Source: Arcanobacterium_A hippocoleae_A (GTDB lineage Bacteria > Actinomycetota > Actinomycetes > Actinomycetales > Actinomycetaceae). From it: a DNA stretch of 64,000 nt. The position numbers and the translations under genes were made by a program. The stretch lies in assembly GCA_040360365.1 (NCBI GenBank), contig CP136412.1, one strand, 5' to 3'. Positions 19,126 to 30,196 of this stretch are shown piece by piece (position 1 is the first letter of the stretch; each line of letters begins with the position of its first letter). Below the pieces are notes generated by a model. It was not told where the DNA came from. It made no database searches and worked only from the letters and a program-made list of their open reading frames with translations.

Positions 19126-19881
19126 TTACATGATTGGGGCAAGCAGATGCAGAGTTCCTTCGCCAAATAGCAGGCCGGCTAGTACGGCGCCGATGATTGG
19201 TCCGACGATTGGCACCCACGCGTAGCTCCAATCTGATCCGCCTTTTCCTTTGATTGGTAAAATTGCGTGTGCAATGCGCGGGCCGAGGTCGCGGGCTGGA
19301 TTGATTGCATATCCGGTCGGGCCGCCGAGTGAGGCGCCGATTGATACGATTACCAGTGCGACGGCAAGCGGGCCGACTGCAACATTTTGTGTGTATCCGG
19401 AGATGAGAACCCATGAAACAAGTACGAAAGTCGCAATTATTTCTGTGATGCAGTTCCAGAGCGGATTGCGGATTTCGGGACCAGTGGCGAAAGTTCCAAG
19501 AATTTCTGCCTGGTTATCGTGTGCGTCGTAGTGGGTGCGGTAGGTTAACCATGCAAGAATTGCGCCTAATAGTGCGCCGAGCAGCTGGGCTGCGATATAA
19601 ACCAGGGTTGAGGCGATAGTAATTTCTACGCCTGGTACATATTCGGTTTTACCGGCAGCAATCATACCGAGAGTGACTGCTGGATTTAGGTGCCCTCCAG
19701 TTGCCCAGGCGAAATATACGCCGAGATAAACTGCCAAGCCCCAACCGAAGTTAATCATTAGCCATCCGGTGCCGCGCCCTTTTGACTTGGTTAGGAGATT
19801 GGTTGCAACAACGCCGACACCAAGCAGGATAAGAATTGTGGTGCCGATAAATTCTGATAAGAAAATTGTTCCGAGAGACAT
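19126..19881 (-). CDS. glpF: Glycerol uptake facilitator (aquaglyceroporin)
   Basis: 251 residues, six membrane segments and the two pore half-helices GGHLNPAVTLG and GYAINPARDLGPR. The aspartate after the second NPAR marks glycerol channels rather than water-only aquaporins. It lets glycerol diffuse into the cell, where GlpK traps it. It is followed by glpK on the same strand, so they probably form one transcript starting in the 338-base gap upstream. Confidence 0.96.
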   Translation of the reverse strand: MSLGTIFLSEFIGTTILILLGVGVVATNLLTKSKGRGTGWLMINFGWGLAVYLGVYFAWATGGHLNPAVTLGMIAAGKTEYVPGVEITIASTLVYIAAQLLGALLGAILAWLTYRTHYDAHDNQAEILGTFATGPEIRNPLWNCITEIIATFVLVSWVLISGYTQNVAVGPLAVALVIVSIGASLGGPTGYAINPARDLGPRIAHAILPIKGKGGSDWSYAWVPIVGPIIGAVLAGLLFGEGTLHLLAPIM

Positions 19882-20219
19882 TTTTCTGCCTTAAACTTCC
19901 TTGTTAAATGCTGTTTCCTGATGAAAAAATTGTTTGCTTGTATTTGCTGAAGCAGTGGTTATTAGCGGAAAACTAATTTCAGCATCGTTGCTGTGACTTC
20001 ATGCATATTTCAACTATCGCACATTTAGTTTGTTATTAGCTGGGTCACAGCAAAATTTGGGTGAACGTGCAATATTAGAAAAGGAAACTGCAAAAAGTTG
20101 AATTTTGCCGTAGTGTGCGTTCAGGAATAATCCGAAAACAGCAGAAACAGGAAAATGCGGAGCGGAAAACGGTGATTATGATTTTGGAGTATCCCAGCGC
20201 TGTGCGGCTAAAACCCGGG
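19882..20219. other. Intergenic gap upstream of glpF
   Basis: 338 bases, AT-rich near glpF, presumably with the glpFK promoter. No RNA gene, strong repeat or coding frame that I can support. Confidence 0.5.
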
Positions 20220-20843
20220 TTAGCGCTTCTTGGGCTTCGGAATAAGAAACTTTCCGTGCCCCTTTGCTGCAAGATCTGCATACATTTTCGGTTCGCGAAG
20301 AAAGTGGGCAAAACCGCGGCGCAGCAAATTAGGTAACGGTTTGCGGGCCTCGTCAAGGTCGCGCATTAATCTGAACCAGAAAGTTTGAATCCGCGGGCGG
20401 GAAATGCATAATGCGTCAGCAAGAATCCCTTCACGGCGTAAATCATCGATAATATCGGCGGCAAAGATTCCCTCTGCAAGCACATACCGCCGTCCGTCGA
20501 GATCTAAATCTCGTTCTCCGATTTTTGCATTGCTTGGAATATCGTAGATTGGAATTTGTGTGGAACCTTGCGTGCAAAGTTCCACGAGCGCATTAATTGC
20601 ACTTTCACGATTCCATGTTTGAATCGAATCCCAATCAACCATACCGTGCCGCCGCGGTAAACCGGGCTGGTCCCCGTCGTAATAGAACTCGTCAAGAGAT
20701 ACGACGGGAAGCCCGGTTCGCGACACGAAACGAGTCTTCCCGCTGCCGGAAGGACCAGTAATTAAGATAATTTTTGCGCGCGGCTGCCGCTGCACGTTAT
20801 CTGGAAGATTAAAAAGTCCGTCGGTAGTGAGGGAAGTAGCCAT
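20220..20843 (-). CDS. Uridine kinase-like P-loop kinase
   Basis: 207 residues. P-loop ITGPSGSGKTRFV at about residue 27, VVSLDEFYYDGD after it and a nucleoside-kinase-like middle (MVDWDSIQTWNRES, IPIYDIPSNAKIGE, YVLAEGIFAADI). It resembles the uridine kinase/phosphoribulokinase family, but the true substrate is not evident. It starts 9 bases after the restored stop of glpC, so it is probably the last gene of the glpABC transcript. Confidence 0.75.
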   Translation of the reverse strand: MATSLTTDGLFNLPDNVQRQPRAKIILITGPSGSGKTRFVSRTGLPVVSLDEFYYDGDQPGLPRRHGMVDWDSIQTWNRESAINALVELCTQGSTQIPIYDIPSNAKIGERDLDLDGRRYVLAEGIFAADIIDDLRREGILADALCISRPRIQTFWFRLMRDLDEARKPLPNLLRRGFAHFLREPKMYADLAAKGHGKFLIPKPKKR

Positions 20844-20852
20844 GCGAAAAGC

Positions 20853-22153
20853 TTAGCGCAAATCTTCCCACGGCATGCCGTGAATTTTTCTGTGCCGGCT
20901 AAGCCGAGTGCGTGATGGATTAGCTGGACCGGGTGAATTACCTCAGCTCCCGTACCTTTTCGAATCTGCCAGCGGCATGTTTCGGTTTCGCAAGCCGCCA
21001 ATTCGGGATTTGTGTTTTTTACCATATCGAAAAGCGGTTTGCCGACTTTTTGCGCGACTTCATATTTTTCACGTTTCAACCCGTACGTTCCAGCAATGCC
21101 GCAGCAAGCGCGCCCGGATTCGATTACTTTCACCCCAGGGACTGTCTCCATTAAACGAATCGCCGGCTTGCCGATACCTTGTGATTTAACTTGGCATGGC
21201 TGATGGTAAGGGAGTGTCAAATCGCGGCGCTGCAGTTTCTCGATTGGGAATTCGCCGTTATCAATTAATTCGAGTAAGAACTCGGAAGTCTCCACCATCC
21301 GTGAACCTACATCAATTAACTCCGGATCGTCGATTCCCATTATTTCGTGTGCCTCGTGGCGGAGCATTCCGGCGCATGACCCTGAGGAAGAGATAATTGT
21401 GAGATCTTTTCCCGCGGCCCGCAGCTGCCCGCAAAGTTTCCGCACGGCTTTTGCTGCTTGCAGAAATAGCCCGTTGGATTGTTGGGCGAGCCCGCAGCAT
21501 CCCTGTTTAGGTACAATCACTTCGTATCCGAGATATTCAAGAAGTTCGACGGTAGCAATTGAGGTTGCAACTTCGAAGTATCCGCCGGCGCAGCCGTGAA
21601 AGAACACGATTGGTCCTTTGGGAAACGGACCGGTGCGTTCCCTTTCATGCTTTTTAAACCAGCGCGGAAAAGTGGTGAATTTTGCTTTTGGCACCGGGGC
21701 ATCCCGATGTACGCCGACTACTTTTTCGACGACGGTGCGCAATGGCTTATTGGCAAGCGCTGCATTCGCGATTGGGGCAAATGGGCTTAAAAGTTTGCCT
21801 TCAAGTTCGGTTTGGGTGATGAGCCGATCACGCAGCGGCATTTTGGCAGCTTTTGCAACGGCACGTGCCTGGGCGTTAATTTCGGCAATTTTTACGCCTT
21901 GCGGGCACACGGTGGTGCAAATTGCGCATCCGGAGCAGTAGTCGAGCGAATAGTCCACTGAAGCGCCGTGGCGGAAACGTTCTGCCTGCGGGCCGACAAA
22001 TTTTGGTCCGGGGAACAGCGGGGTTGCTTCTGCCACTGGGCATTGCGATTCGCAAATAGTGCATTTTACGCAAGCGTCAAGCGAAATACGTGCCAGTGAT
22101 ACTTTTGCATATTCGAGCGGGTTTGCTTTTTCTAAAGGGGTTTTGGGTGCCAT
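20853..22153 (-). CDS. glpC: Anaerobic glycerol-3-phosphate dehydrogenase subunit C, frame-broken at the end
   Basis: About 433 residues with the true stop at 20853-20855, after restoring one missing A (minus-strand A5; plus-strand T5 at 20885-20889). As read, the frame runs on into the next gene to 20762. Two ferredoxin-type clusters, CVKCTICESQCP and CSGCAICTTVCP, lie at residues 30-85. Two cysteine-rich CCG domains include GCCGLAQQSNG and ACCGIAGTYG. It anchors GlpAB at the membrane and passes electrons to menaquinone. Its ATG overlaps the glpB stop. Confidence 0.93.
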
Positions 22154-23447
22154 TAGTTTGCCTCTTTTCCGGTTTTAGCTGCTGCTTTCGCTGCGGCTTT
22201 TGCTGCGGCAAATGCACTTCCCAGGCTAATGCCTTCGCCTGATTTTTCTTCCCAGGCTAAGGCGCCGCCGATGACTGCGCCAATACAGTATAAGTTCTCG
22301 TAAAGTACATCTCCGGCTTGATTTATTGGATTCATTGCTTCGTTTACCATTACGCCTGAGCGAAAAATATTTTCGGCAGCAAAATCCGGTTCGGGTGCCT
22401 GATGTGTGTAAAGCGGCAGGTTGAAAATAGATTCGCGCGTTCTCAAGTGTGAATCGCGTGTGATATTGCCTGACTCAAAACCGCCGGCGCTGTCGATTAT
22501 AAAATCGGCTTTTACCTTGTGGATTCTTCCGGCGCGCTGTACTTTTACCGTTTGTACATGCTTTCCGCGGCTGGTAAAGCCGACGGCAGCCGCATTTAAT
22601 TGGATGTCGATACGTGCATCTGCGCACATTTTGGTGAGAGCTTCATGGATTCGTCTTCCGGAGACCGATGGCGGCGGAAGCGGAATTTCACCTACGGGTG
22701 TGCGGAAATGTTTTGTAAAAGCTGCGAAAACTTCCGGATTAATCCCGAGTACCGCGGGAAGTAATACTTTTTCACCGGGTCTGATTTCGTGCTGTAGAGC
22801 CTTAATTAAGGCGGTGATTTCAGTACTGTTCAGTTCGGTGTTTAATTCCGTGTCGAATTCGCGGGCGTGTGTTGTGCCGGCGGCGTCTGTTTCTTTTCCG
22901 CCGCGTACTGGAAAGTCGATAACGACGGAACGCGCTGCTGCTTTTACAAATGGTGAACGGGAGAGGTTGTCGGCGATTAACGCCGCGGGGAAGTCTTTGA
23001 TCCGGTTCAATCCGACGACAAGGATTTTATCTCCGTCATGTAATGCAGATTCGCGCATTGCGTGCGGGACGGCAGCCGTCGGGCGCAATGCTCCGACAGC
23101 AGTTGGCACGAGCGAGTTCGTGGTGATATCTTCCGGTTCGGCAGAATCAAAGAAACTCAGTTTTTGGTTAACCAGGAAATGCCGGCGCGGGCGTTTTGCA
23201 ATCCGATTTTTGCATACGGGTGGAATGGGTGATTTGCGACGAATTTTGCAAATTCGGGTTCGATTTCGCGGACTGGCGGCGTTGAAGCGTCATTAGAATG
23301 CCATCCAAGTAAATCTAAGGTGCCGTTTGCAAGGAGCATTCCGCCCATGCCGCGTGAAATAATGGTGACGGTATGGCCGGCTTCGCGCAGCATGAGAGCG
23401 CTTGCCATGCCGGAAAGCCCGGATCCGATTACTAGTATTCGGCTCAT
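22153..23447 (-). CDS. glpB: Anaerobic glycerol-3-phosphate dehydrogenase subunit B, frame-broken
   Basis: About 431 residues after restoring one missing A (minus-strand A5; plus-strand T5 at 23161-23165), which turns LTKN-stop into LTKKLSFFDSAEPEDI. N-terminal flavin-binding fingerprint RILVIGSGLSGMASALML. The C-terminal Ala/Lys-rich tail (AAAKAAAKAAAKTGKEAN) is unusual and may be a flexible end. Middle subunit of the GlpABC complex. It starts inside the end of glpA (4-base overlap) and ends on the start of glpC. Confidence 0.93.
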
Positions 23448-25228
23448 TTGGCGTTCTCCTTTGCGTTTCTTGCTTGATGATTTGGTGCTGCGGCGGTTTC
23501 CGTGTTTTTCGCAGTTTCTTGAGCTGCTGCGCTGCTCTTGTGCGGCGGTTCAAATCGTGTTGGTCTGATACCGTCGTGACGGCCGTGATTTAAGGCGAGA
23601 TCGCCAGTTGCCTGTTTCGCGGCGGAGCTTGGAGGCGGCAGGTGATTTATATCTAACGCACCTGCGAAAATCCACTGGTCTAAGGCTGCTTCATGCAGTT
23701 GCTGCCCGAAGAGCAGCGGGCGTAAGCCCTGTGCGCGGTTTGCAATAAAGAGCCGGAGCATTGTTGCGGAGCGGTCAGCTATTTCTGCAGCTGCTGCGGT
23801 GCTGCCATTATGTGCGGCAGCAGTGCTTGATTTTGTAAACTCGTGCATAATTCCGGCAGTGCGTAAGGAGCAGAATCCGCCTTGGCATGGCCCCATTCCG
23901 ATTCGGAGTTTACGGCGTAAATCGTCGATATTTGCGGTTGGTTCTTTTTGGAGTTCTTTTTCAATCATTGAGCGGGTGACCAGTTCGCATTCGCAGACGA
24001 TTTGTTCGCGCAAGCGGTCAGATTCGCGCTGTGCGAGCCGGTCGCTAACTCGGTGGGTGCGCACGTTTTTGCACTTGGTACTGCTTCTTTGTCGGTAGTG
24101 CATTCGCGTTTTTCCCCGAGTACATCGCACATTACGTCAACTACGTTCTTCGCCATTAGCCGGTAAGTGGTTAGTTTTCCGCCGGCGATAGTGAGCATTC
24201 CGTGGATTCCGTCGCGTTCGCCATGTTCGAGAATCGACATTCCGCGCGACATATGGCGGGTGTCGGTTGCGCTGACGCGGGTATCTTTCACTAGCGGCCG
24301 CGCTCCTGCCCATGCGTGTACTGCCCGCGAGTCACGAAATCCGGGAATCATTGTTTCCCCTGCGTTAAGCATTTTTGGACTTCTGCGTCTTTAATTTCAA
24401 GAAAGTCTGGATCTGCTGCTGCTTCATCGGTTGTGCCGATAATGCACACGGTGTGTGCTGGAACCAGAATGTCTCCGTCGGCGGGATATACGCAGCGGTT
24501 TATTACGGTGTTCACGATGCGGTGGTTCATCGCCACCATAATTCCGCGTCCGGGAACAACGTCCACGCCTTCGATTCCGGCAAGTGCTGCAATCTGTCCG
24601 GCCCATGGGCCTGCGCAGTTGATGATGAAACGGCAGTTAATCTGAATCTTTTCGCCAGTTTTTCGTTGATTGCCTGTACGGCTTGTACTGCACCGCCGCG
24701 TACGATGATGTCGGTAACTTTGTGGTATGTGAAAATTTTTCCGCCGTATGCTTTTGCGCTTTCGATTGCGCCCCAAGTCATCCGCCAGCCGTCGACGGTT
24801 CCGTCTTGTACTTCAAAGACGCGTTTCATACCGCGATGGATCCGCGGTTCGCGTTTTAATGCTTCCCGCACAGAAATTTCTGCGGCCGGCACTTTTGTTT
24901 TGCGGGCTGCCTGAAGAAATTTGTCTGCGTATTCTTCGCTGTCGTATGGGGTGACGACGAAAAATCCGCCAGTTTCTTCGACGGCGTCGGCATGGATTCG
25001 CCGCACGATTTCATTTTCTGCGGCACATTCGGTGGCTGAGTGCGGGTCGGAAATTACGTAGCGTCCGCCGGAGTGGAGCAGACCGTGGAAACGCCCGGTG
25101 GTTCCTTGGGCGATGTCGGCACGTTCAATGAGTACGGCATCGAATCCGCGCATTGTTAAATCGCGAATGGTTCCGGCGCCGGTTGCGCCGCCGCCGATTA
25201 CTGCGATTTCGGTGTTTATCTGTTTCAT
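23444..25228 (-). CDS. glpA: Anaerobic glycerol-3-phosphate dehydrogenase subunit A, frame-broken three times
   Basis: About 595 residues once one A is restored in each of three A5 runs (plus-strand T5 at 24659-24663, 24372-24376 and 24066-24070). Catalytic FAD subunit that oxidises sn-glycerol-3-phosphate to dihydroxyacetone phosphate. Seen: FAD motif IAVIGGGATGAGTIRDLTMR, GLLHSGGRYVISDP, INCAGPWAGQIAAL, MIPGFRDSRAVHAWAGARP, and a C-terminal cysteine domain (ECELVTRS, GMGPCQGGFCSLR). Start chosen at 25228 (MKQINTEIAV); the upstream in-frame ATG at 25318 would add 30 atypical residues. Longer than E. coli GlpA through the C-terminal tail. Confidence 0.94.
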
Positions 25229-25544
25229 ATCTTTAATCGTCTTCCGCGTTGAAGTTGTTTTGGGGTGCTTACCGAAATTTTCTGAAAGTGTTTTGTTTTT
25301 ACAGCTGCTGTATTTCAAAATCAGTTTGCGGTGAGCACTTAATGTGCGCTTCTAATCCCTAGATTAAGAGTAATTTGATGTAATTACGCACTCGAATTAA
25401 TCGTTTATGTGTAAAATGGGCATATGTGCACGGCTGTGCAAAGTTGTTGGAAACAATTTCAATCCGGCTTGCGTAAATCGGTATTTTCGCACGTCAACAC
25501 TTTCGTAAATACTGTTTCAAGGATGAAAAGGAAGGTTATCAAGA
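25229..25544. promoter_or_regulatory. Divergent promoter region between glpA and the SorC-type regulator
   Basis: 316 bases between two divergent starts. The likely binding site of the regulator is here. Imperfect dyads such as TGAGCACTTAATGTGCGC (25332-25349) and the repeated TGTGCA around 25424-25439 are candidates only. Confidence 0.45.
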
Positions 25545-26497
25545 GTGAGTGAACGCAGAAACCTAGCATATGAAGCTGCAGTGATGCACTATGTGCAAGG
25601 TGAAACGATGGAATCAATCGCACGGCGCCTTGGTGTTTCCCGCTCCACAGTATCGCGGCTTGTCAAGTCAGCCCGCGATGCCGGATACGTGCAAATTTCA
25701 CTCCATCCGCCGAAAGAACTCACAGATTCCTTAGGTATCCGCATCTCGCGGAATTTTGGAATTAAAACGCATGTAGTTCCAGTGCCATTCGGAGCAAACG
25801 AATCCCGCCGGCTGCAAGCTGTGGCAAAAATGGCGGGGATTGTTGTTTCGGAGCTGGTTAAACCAAATACGGTTATCGGGATTGCGTGGGGAAATACTGT
25901 TTCCGCCGTAGCTGACCGGCTGGTGCCGAAACCTGCTTCCGGATCGGTAGTTGTACAACTAAACGGAGCTGCAAACAAAAACTCCACTGGAATTCCATAC
26001 GCAGGTGAAATAATCGCGCGTTTCGGGCGGGCTTATGGAGCTGCAGTATGCCATTTTCCGGTTCCAGCTTTTTTGATTATGCGGAAACCCGCGAACAGCT
26101 CTGGAAAGAACGCTCTGTTGCTGCTGTGCGTAAACTCCAGTCAGATGCGGATATTGCCGTATTCGGTGTGGGAGCTTTGGATGGGAAAATTCCTTCACAA
26201 GTGTATGCGGGCGGATACCTCAGTCCGGAAGAGTTATCTGAAGTGAGCAGCGAAGGTGTGGTCGGTGATATTTGCACGGTACTGCTGCGTGCCGATGGTT
26301 CGTGGGAAGATCTCGCACTTAACGCGCGGGCTTCCGGGCCGACTCCGCAAATGCTGCGGAAAATCAGTCGGCGAATTTGTGTAGTTTCCGGTTCAGAAAA
26401 AGTCCGGCCGCTACTCGCTGCACTGCGTGCCGGAGTAGTAACAGATTTAATTATCGACGAAGAATCTGCTTCAAAACTTGAAGAAATAGCGGGATAG
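25545..26497 (+). CDS. SorC/DeoR-type sugar-responsive regulator, frame-broken
   Basis: About 317 residues after restoring one T in the T6 run at 26069-26074. N-terminal helix-turn-helix ESIARRLGVSRSTVSRLVKS, then a sugar-phosphate-binding SorC domain (VIGIAWGNTVSAVADRLVP, DADIAVFGVGALDGK, LRAGVVTDLIIDEESA). GTG start at 25545 with AAGGAAGG upstream. The divergent position next to glpABC suggests it senses glycerol-3-phosphate or a related triose phosphate and controls that operon; this is inferred from position. Confidence 0.88.
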
Positions 26498-26639
26498 ATT
26501 CCAGATAATCGATATTGCGGGCTGTTTTCGTTTTTCGTTACTGCGGGATTGGAAAAATCCGACGGCGGGATTGCTTTCCGTCGGGAAATAAAATCATCCA
26601 TATTTCCGCCAGCGGCGTTAAATAATCGCGGTATTCCTG

Positions 26640-27113
26640 CTAATTATGGGATTTGGCGAGAAAATGCCGTTTTGCAATGAATAAACCGAGGGGTGATTGA
26701 ACTGCGATAATCGCTGCAAGAATCAGCGGGCCGAATTTTATTTCAGAAAAATATCCCCAGATGAGCGTGCCGAAAATCAAGGTTAAAGCAATGGAAGCAG
26801 CTATCCGGAGCTGAGATGATGTTTTCTTTACTGACCGTTGTTTTTTAAAGAGCGAACAGCTGATTAGAGACGCGGCTGCGTATAGAGCGGCTCCGGCGCC
26901 GGCATAAATCGGACCTGCAGCAAGAGCAGCAGACTTAGCCGGCACGCTCATTACCACAACCAGGGATACAAGGAGCTGAGTTAGTGCAAGAACTGCAAGA
27001 AATGTTCCAGCAAGACCAAAATCTTCACAATTAACAGCTGGCAGTGAGCTGTTTTTGGCGTGTTTTTGATTGCAGGCGACGGCAGCTGCTGTGTTTTTCC
27101 GAATTATGCGCAT
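26640..27113 (-). CDS. Hypothetical four-segment membrane protein
   Basis: 157 residues. A 30-residue charged N-terminus, then hydrophobic stretches near residues 33-55 (LAGTFLAVLALTQLLVSLVV), 62-87, 104-121 (IAASIALTLIFGTLIWGYF) and 127-146. No family recognised. It stands alone between the SorC regulator and an intergenic gap, convergent to the former. Confidence 0.5.
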   Translation of the reverse strand: MRIIRKNTAAAVACNQKHAKNSSLPAVNCEDFGLAGTFLAVLALTQLLVSLVVVMSVPAKSAALAAGPIYAGAGAALYAAASLISCSLFKKQRSVKKTSSQLRIAASIALTLIFGTLIWGYFSEIKFGPLILAAIIAVQSPLGLFIAKRHFLAKSHN

Positions 27114-27848
27114 ACCCGGATTTTATCAGCAATATTTTGCAGATTTTTAGCGGCGCCGAAAATATGAAAGCAGCTGATTTTGGGTATTAGCTGCTGTATC
27201 TTTGCAGTATTCGTTTTATTTCGGAATTAATATCTTCGGATTCACTTGTGCTGCTGCAATGTGTTTGAGTGTGATTTTGCAGATTTCGGCGTGGAATCAC
27301 GCACTGCGGCACGGTGAACGGTACGGTATGGTGTGTGATATTTGAACGCGGTGAACGGCGCCGAGGTAATGCGCCGCAAGGTCGAAAAGAGATGCGCAGT
27401 CGGGCAGGGCATAATTCTGAACGGCATGCACAAAGCGTGCGTCATGCTCACCGTCAGCAGCAGGATGCTGATGTGAATTCCCGCAATAGCCGAATATTGC
27501 GAAAACGGAATTCACAGGCGGATAATTTGCAAGTTTCCGCTAAGCGCAGTGTTTCCGCTTTGAAAGATAAACCCCGGGATTCGCGTGCTGATATTGGTGT
27601 TTCAATCCCGCCGCGTGAAAAAACCGAAATCGTCACGAATCCTTGCAAGGAAAACGCGCAGCTCGCCGCAAAAAGCAGGAGGCTGGGCATTTACCGCATC
27701 GAAAAACACTCCGCTCACAACGAGCCGTGCTGTGCGGCAAAATGGGGATTCTCCGCAAACTTCGTTAAAAAATCCGGTGAAAAAGAATGGGAGCCGCCGC
27801 TATTTTCGCGGCGGTGCAGCGCCGCGTTTCAACCGGGAAAACCAAAAA
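27114..27848. other. Gap with uncertain coding content
   Basis: A long open frame (27314-27868) and another from 27585 that runs into the next gene both encode very basic, low-complexity peptides. Either could be an N-terminal extension of the membrane-anchored protein at 27849, broken by homopolymer errors (A6 at 27619-27624, A6 at 27768-27773). I cannot decide and do not call a gene here. Confidence 0.4.
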
Positions 27849-28456
27849 ATGAGTTCGGGTTCAAATAACGGGCTGAAGCAAAATAAAATACTAATAATTG
27901 CGATTTTACTAATCGTATTGCTTGCACTCAGTGTTTTCGCATATAAATTCGTGAAGGGGCAAATCGACAATTACCATGAACAAAAGTCGCTGCCTGCGGC
28001 GGCCGAAAAGTATAATCCCGTTGCTTGTACCGAAAAAATCTGGATCTGCAGCTTGAGATTGCCCGCCGTTCTGAGGGTGCCGGAGCAGTTTTTAATGTGA
28101 CTTTCAATAATCCGAAGTCTCTTGCTCCCTGCTATGTTGATGCGGGATATTCGAATGTGAAAATACAGGTTACTTCTGGAGACGAAAACATTTGGAATTC
28201 GCAGGTCTGCAAGGCGGGCGCGCAGAGCAAAACACTGCTATTAGGCCCGGGAGTGAGTTCTCGGCAGGGATACCTTTGGAATGGGATACACGCTGGATCC
28301 GACTGTACGGGAACTGCGCTTGCCCAGGCAGGGACATATCGGGTGAGTTTGAGTGTGAATGAAAAAACTGTAGTCGAGAATTTACCTTTTATTATCAACC
28401 AAAATAGAACAATTTCGATTCCGGCTGCGCCGGCACAGCCAGAAAGCGCGCAATAG
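27849..28456 (+). CDS. Membrane-anchored secreted protein of unknown function, frame-broken
   Basis: About 202 residues after restoring one A in the A6 run at 28033-28038. One N-terminal membrane segment (ILIIAILLIVLLALSVFAYKFV, residues 14-35), then an extracytoplasmic domain with four cysteines that could form two disulfides (VACTEKN, APCYVDAGY, SQVCKAG, SDCTGTALAQAGTYRVS). The fold looks beta-rich. No family is recognised with certainty. The start may lie further upstream, since the frame is open from 27585. Confidence 0.6.
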
Positions 28457-28564
28457 TTAGCACAGCACGCGGCACACCTGCTGAGAGTAAAATCAGACGC
28501 TGATTGGGTGCGCCGGGCACTGCTGCGCAAAGTTTGCCGGAACTGAAGCGGAGAACGGGAATCG

Positions 28565-29944
28565 CTAGTTCAATGCCAACACTTTTTCTGCAGCTTCACG
28601 AACGTCTTGCACTTGCCAAACTTTCATTCCCGACGGAATATTAAATGAATCTGTATACGGCGGAACCAAGGCAGTTTTAAATCCGAGCCTGTTAGCTTCG
28701 TTCAAACGCTGCTGCAGGCCGATAACCGGACGCAGCTCGCCGGTTAGCGAAACTTCGCCGAGCGCAATCACGCCCGGCGCGAGCGGCTGATTTACTGAAG
28801 CTGATGTGAGAGCCAGGACAATTGCTAAATCTGCGGCCGGTTCAAGTGCTCTGGCTCCGCCGACGGTAGAAACAAATACGTCGCAGCGGTCGAAAGCAAC
28901 CGTGAGCCGGGATTGAATTACGGCAAGCATCATTGCTACACGCGAATTATCAACTCCCACACTTACTCTCCGCGGCGGACCGGCAGGGTTTACACTCAAA
29001 GCTTGAATTTCAACAGGCATTGGGCGCCGCCCTTCAAGGGTGACGCTTACGCAGGTTCCGGGAACTGTAAGATTGCGCGCCGATAAAAACAGACCGGACG
29101 GGTCTGCGAGTTCGCGAATCCCGGAATCAATCAGCTCAAAACAGCCCACCTCATCTGTAGCTCCATAACGATTCTTAATTGCCCGCACCATACGCAGACG
29201 TGAATGGCGGTCGCCTTCAAATTGGCAGACAACGTCTACAAGATGTTCTAATACCCGCGGTCCGGCAATTGATCCCTCCTTATTCACATGCCCGACTAAA
29301 ATAGTTGGCAATCCAGTACTTTTCGCCAAACTGACCAGTGCTGCTGTTACTGCACGCACTTGAGCTACACCGCCGGCGGATCCTTCCACATTTGAATCGG
29401 CGATGGTCTGCACGGAATCAATGATTAATAAACCGGGTTTAACTGCTTCTACGTGGCCGAAAATCGCGCCTAAATCAGCTTCCGATGCGAGAAGCAAGTT
29501 ATCACTTAAAGCACCGATTCTTTCGGCACGTGATCTTATCTGTGCTGCTGATTCTTCTCCGCTTACGTAAAGTACTGGAGCTTTTCCGCCAAAGCGGGCG
29601 TGCTGGGCCGCTTTCGCGGCAACATCAAGCAAAAGCGTAGATTTCCCGACCCCTGGTTCGCCGGCAAGCAGGACAACTACGCCAGCGACGAGACCGCCGC
29701 CGAGCACACGGTCAAGTTCAGAAACTCCGGTTGGATGCTTTGCGGAAGCCTGTGCCGAAACCTGTGTGATCGGCATTGCCGGAGATGCCGGAGCAATTGA
29801 AAAAATGCTGCGGGCGCCGGTTTTCCTACTTTCATGAAATTCTTCAACCGTGCCCCAAGCATTGCACTCAGCGCATTTCCCAACCCATTTGGCAGTACTC
29901 CAACCGCACTCGGTACAAACATAATTAACTTTATTTTTCGCCAT
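28565..29944 (-). CDS. radA: DNA repair protein RadA
   Basis: 459 residues. N-terminal C4 zinc finger (YVCTECGWSTAKWVGKCAEC), RecA-like ATPase with Walker A GEPGVGKSTLL, the RadA-specific KNRYGATDEVG motif, and a Lon-protease-like C-terminal domain (ALEPAADLAIVLALTSA, GEVSLTGELRPV). RadA is a branch-migration helicase that processes recombination intermediates. Normal length, no break. Confidence 0.97.
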   Translation of the reverse strand: MAKNKVNYVCTECGWSTAKWVGKCAECNAWGTVEEFHESRKTGARSIFSIAPASPAMPITQVSAQASAKHPTGVSELDRVLGGGLVAGVVVLLAGEPGVGKSTLLLDVAAKAAQHARFGGKAPVLYVSGEESAAQIRSRAERIGALSDNLLLASEADLGAIFGHVEAVKPGLLIIDSVQTIADSNVEGSAGGVAQVRAVTAALVSLAKSTGLPTILVGHVNKEGSIAGPRVLEHLVDVVCQFEGDRHSRLRMVRAIKNRYGATDEVGCFELIDSGIRELADPSGLFLSARNLTVPGTCVSVTLEGRRPMPVEIQALSVNPAGPPRRVSVGVDNSRVAMMLAVIQSRLTVAFDRCDVFVSTVGGARALEPAADLAIVLALTSASVNQPLAPGVIALGEVSLTGELRPVIGLQQRLNEANRLGFKTALVPPYTDSFNIPSGMKVWQVQDVREAAEKVLALN

Positions 29945-30196
29945 ATGAAAACTCTACCGCTGCCTTCCCGGAAAATTTTCTTGCTTTTGTTCCGGCGGTA
30001 TAAATCGCGGAAAGAAACCGCAGATTCGAATCGGAAAAATTGCGGCAAAAACAGCGCCGGAAGAAACGAAAACGTGTAAACAAAAGCAAAACTGGCGCAA
30101 CTGCGAGAACATAAAATACTGAAGCCGGAACCGGAAATAACAACTGGAACTGCGGAATTAACGCTGCGGAATTAACACGGTGCAAAATATCGAAAA

